This document shows positions 62,234 through 64,000 of a stretch of DNA of 64,000 nucleotides, piece by piece. Location of the stretch: assembly GCF_024345575.1 (NCBI RefSeq), contig NZ_JAGQBJ010000009.1:1-64000 (forward strand), given 5' to 3'. Below the pieces are notes generated by a model, which was not told the DNA's origin, searched no databases, and was given only the letters and a program-made list of their open reading frames with translations. Source of the stretch: Cyanobium sp. Morenito 9A2. GTDB lineage: Bacteria; Cyanobacteriota; Cyanobacteriia; PCC-6307; Cyanobiaceae. A program made the translations under genes and the position numbers. Numbering within the stretch: the first letter of the stretch is position 1; each line of letters begins with the position of its first letter.

Positions 62234-64000
62234 ATGAGATCCGAGCTGGCCCCCACCGAAAGCTTCGAGCTGATCGTTATTGGTGGCGGCCATGCGGGTT
62301 GCGAGGCGGCGCTCACCGCCTCGCGCCTGGGGATCAGCACGGCCCTGTTCACCCTCAACCTCGACCGCATCGCCTGGCAGCCCTGCAACCCGGCCGTGGG
62401 CGGTCCGGCCAAGAGCCAGCTGGTGCATGAGGTGGATGCCCTCGGTGGGGTGATCGGGCGACTGGCCGATGCCACCGCCCTGCAGAAGCGCGTGCTGAAT
62501 GCCAGCCGCGGCCCGGCGGTGTGGGCCCTGCGCGCCCAGACCGACAAGCGCCAGTACGCCCGCCAGATGCTGCAACTGTTGCAGCACACCCCGAACCTGG
62601 CCCTGCGGGAGGCGATGGTCACCGACCTGGTGGTGGAGGGCGACCCGGAAGCGGGGGACGCCCGGATCACGGGGGTGCGCACCTATTTCGGCAGTGTCTA
62701 CGGGGCCGGGACCGTGGTGCTCACCACCGGCACCTTCCTGGGGGGCCGCATCTGGGTGGGGGACCGCTCGATGGCGGCCGGCCGGGCCGGGGAGCAGGCG
62801 GCCGAGGGGCTCACCGAAGCCCTGGCTTCCCTGGGCTTTCGCACCGATCGCCTCAAGACCGGCACCCCGGCGCGGGTGGACCGCCGCAGCGTTGCCCTCG
62901 ATCAGTTGGAGGAGCAACCCAGCGAAGCCGCCGATCGCTTCTTCTCCTTCGATCCGGCCGCTTGGGTGAGCGGGGAGCCGATGAGCTGCCACATCACCCG
63001 CACCACCGCCGCCACCCATCAACTCATTCGCGACAACCTGCACCTCACCCCGATCTACGGCGGCTTTATCGACAGCAAAGGGCCGCGTTACTGCCCCTCG
63101 ATCGAAGACAAGATCGTGCGCTTCGCTGATAAAGAGAGCCACCAGATCTTCCTGGAGCCCGAGGGTCGCGACACCCCCGAGCTCTACATCCAGGGCTTCT
63201 CCACCGGCCTGCCCGAGAGCCTGCAGCTGGAGCTGCTGCGCACCCTGCCGGGCCTGGAGCGTTGCGTGATGCTGCGGCCCGCCTACAGCGTCGATTACGA
63301 CTATCTACCGGCCACCCAGCTCAAGCCGTCCCTGGAAACCAAGCGCGTGGCCGGGCTGTTCAGCGCCGGCCAGCTCAACGGCACCACCGGCTATGAGGAG
63401 GCCGCCGCCCAGGGGCTGGTGGCCGGCCTCAACGCCGCCCGGCGCCTGCGGGGCCAGGAGCCCGTGCATTTCCCCCGCGAGGGCAGCTACATCGGCACCT
63501 TGATCGACGATCTGGTCACCAAGGACCTCAAGGAGCCCTACCGGGTGCTCACCAGCCGCAGCGAGTACCGGCTGGTGCTCCGCGGCGACAACGCCGACCG
63601 GCGCCTCACCCCCCTGGGGCGGGAGCTAGGGCTGATCGATGGCCGTCGCTGGGAGATTTTCGAGGCCAAACAGGCGGCGATCGAGGCCGAGGCCCGGCGG
63701 CTGGACACCGTGCGCCTCAAGGAGTCCGATCCGGCGGCGGCGGCGATCGCCGCCGAAACCGACGCCCCGATCAAGGGCTCGATCCTGCTATCGGAGCTGC
63801 TGCGGCGCTCCGGCTTCCACAGTGCTGATCTGGTGCGCCACGGCCTGATGGAGGTGGCGCTGCCGGTGGCGGTGCGCGAGGCGGTGGAGATCGACATCAA
63901 ATACAGCGGCTACCTGGCCCGCCAGCTGCAGCAGATTGAACGGGTGAAACAGCAGGAGCACCGGCCGATCCCCACCGGCACCGCCTATGGCGCCATCGCC
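62234..64000 (+). CDS. mnmG: tRNA uridine-5-carboxymethylaminomethyl modification enzyme MnmG, partial
   Basis: 589 residues are present before the right edge; the enzyme normally has about 630-650. The FAD-binding [40 protein letters not shown], the catalytic-region [30 protein letters not shown] and [20 protein letters not shown] are all typical. With MnmE it modifies U34 of several tRNAs. The start at 62234 is chosen for family length; an in-frame ATG at 62198 would add 12 residues. The frame is uninterrupted. Confidence 0.97.
   Translation, partial: MRSELAPTESFELIVIGGGHAGCEAALTASRLGISTALFTLNLDRIAWQPCNPAVGGPAKSQLVHEVDALGGVIGRLADATALQKRVLNASRGPAVWALRAQTDKRQYARQMLQLLQHTPNLALREAMVTDLVVEGDPEAGDARITGVRTYFGSVYGAGTVVLTTGTFLGGRIWVGDRSMAAGRAGEQAAEGLTEALASLGFRTDRLKTGTPARVDRRSVALDQLEEQPSEAADRFFSFDPAAWVSGEPMSCHITRTTAATHQLIRDNLHLTPIYGGFIDSKGPRYCPSIEDKIVRFADKESHQIFLEPEGRDTPELYIQGFSTGLPESLQLELLRTLPGLERCVMLRPAYSVDYDYLPATQLKPSLETKRVAGLFSAGQLNGTTGYEEAAAQGLVAGLNAARRLRGQEPVHFPREGSYIGTLIDDLVTKDLKEPYRVLTSRSEYRLVLRGDNADRRLTPLGRELGLIDGRRWEIFEAKQAAIEAEARRLDTVRLKESDPAAAAIAAETDAPIKGSILLSELLRRSGFHSADLVRHGLMEVALPVAVREAVEIDIKYSGYLARQLQQIERVKQQEHRPIPTGTAYGAIA

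Noticed and set aside
1-64000. CRISPR array, tRNA or rRNA genes
   Set aside because: No regularly spaced direct repeats, and no tRNA cloverleaf or rRNA segment was recognised on reading; a dedicated scan was not possible.

Overview
The window looks like the chromosome of a high-GC picocyanobacterium of the Synechococcus/Cyanobium type. The pointers are an SLH-domain outer-membrane porin, an NrtABCD nitrate ABC transporter with the cyanobacterial NrtC sensor fusion, a flv3-flv1 flavodiiron pair, DesC-type acyl-lipid desaturases, glycine decarboxylase P and H proteins, and many HIP1 palindromes (GCGATCGC, for example at 3686, 11654 and 60322). NrtABCD rather than the NrtP permease fits a freshwater or brackish member better than an open-ocean one (inference).

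Layout. 0-1 kb: edge of an IS481-type transposase and a gene-free stretch. 0.9-3.2 kb: porin gene broken by one TGA, then an Hsp20. 3.3-10.1 kb, minus strand: a Crp-type regulator and a PsiE-like membrane protein, then nrtA-nrtB-nrtC-nrtD with an attenuator-like hairpin between nrtA and nrtB. 10.3-16.5 kb: a DUF6671 protein, flv3-flv1, a histidine phosphatase and a rubrerythrin-rubredoxin. 16.4-20.0 kb: HxlR regulator plus inward-rectifier-type K+ channel, divergent from CDGSH protein, Old Yellow Enzyme and pirin. 20.1-25.4 kb: small conserved proteins, gcvP, gcvH and a PLP lyase. 25.5-30.4 kb: two desaturases flanking an unknown gene, rplI, dnaB. 30.3-33.8 kb: a GST, a lipoprotein, a FecR-CAP fusion and cbpA-cbpM chaperones.

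From about 33.8 to 55 kb the character changes. Intact small accessory genes (DinB, an L7/L12-like tandem protein, an MscS channel with a cyclic-nucleotide domain, a second HxlR module with SDR, ABM monooxygenase and TspO, a glyoxalase-fold protein, a methyltransferase, a WD-repeat membrane protein) alternate with many broken ones: fragments of type I restriction genes hsdR, hsdM and hsdS, a PhnB-like gene with two nonsense codons, a VIT/CCC1 transporter, a KefG-KefB fusion, a tautomerase, a mazEF pair, a GGDEF protein, an NDH-2-like dehydrogenase, and a third HxlR/oxidoreductase pair. Almost all show single-base indels or isolated stop codons, often in short homopolymers. The housekeeping genes between 3 and 33 kb are all open, so this looks like accessory-gene decay rather than poor sequence, although this cannot be settled from the window alone.

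55-64 kb: a DUF389 protein, an arsenite methyltransferase with an overlapping 2H-phosphoesterase-like gene, a Yip1-like protein coupled to a 942-residue membrane-anchored hydrolase-like protein, a PilZ protein, and the start of mnmG running off the right edge.

The best candidate for a new system is the 16.4-20.0 kb HxlR/K+ channel/CDGSH/OYE/pirin locus. HxlR proteins are often thiol sensors of quinones and electrophiles, OYE reduces electrophilic alkenes, and K+ efflux protects enteric bacteria against electrophiles through Kef. The Kef-type gene in this same window is broken while the Kir-type channel is intact and translationally coupled to the regulator.
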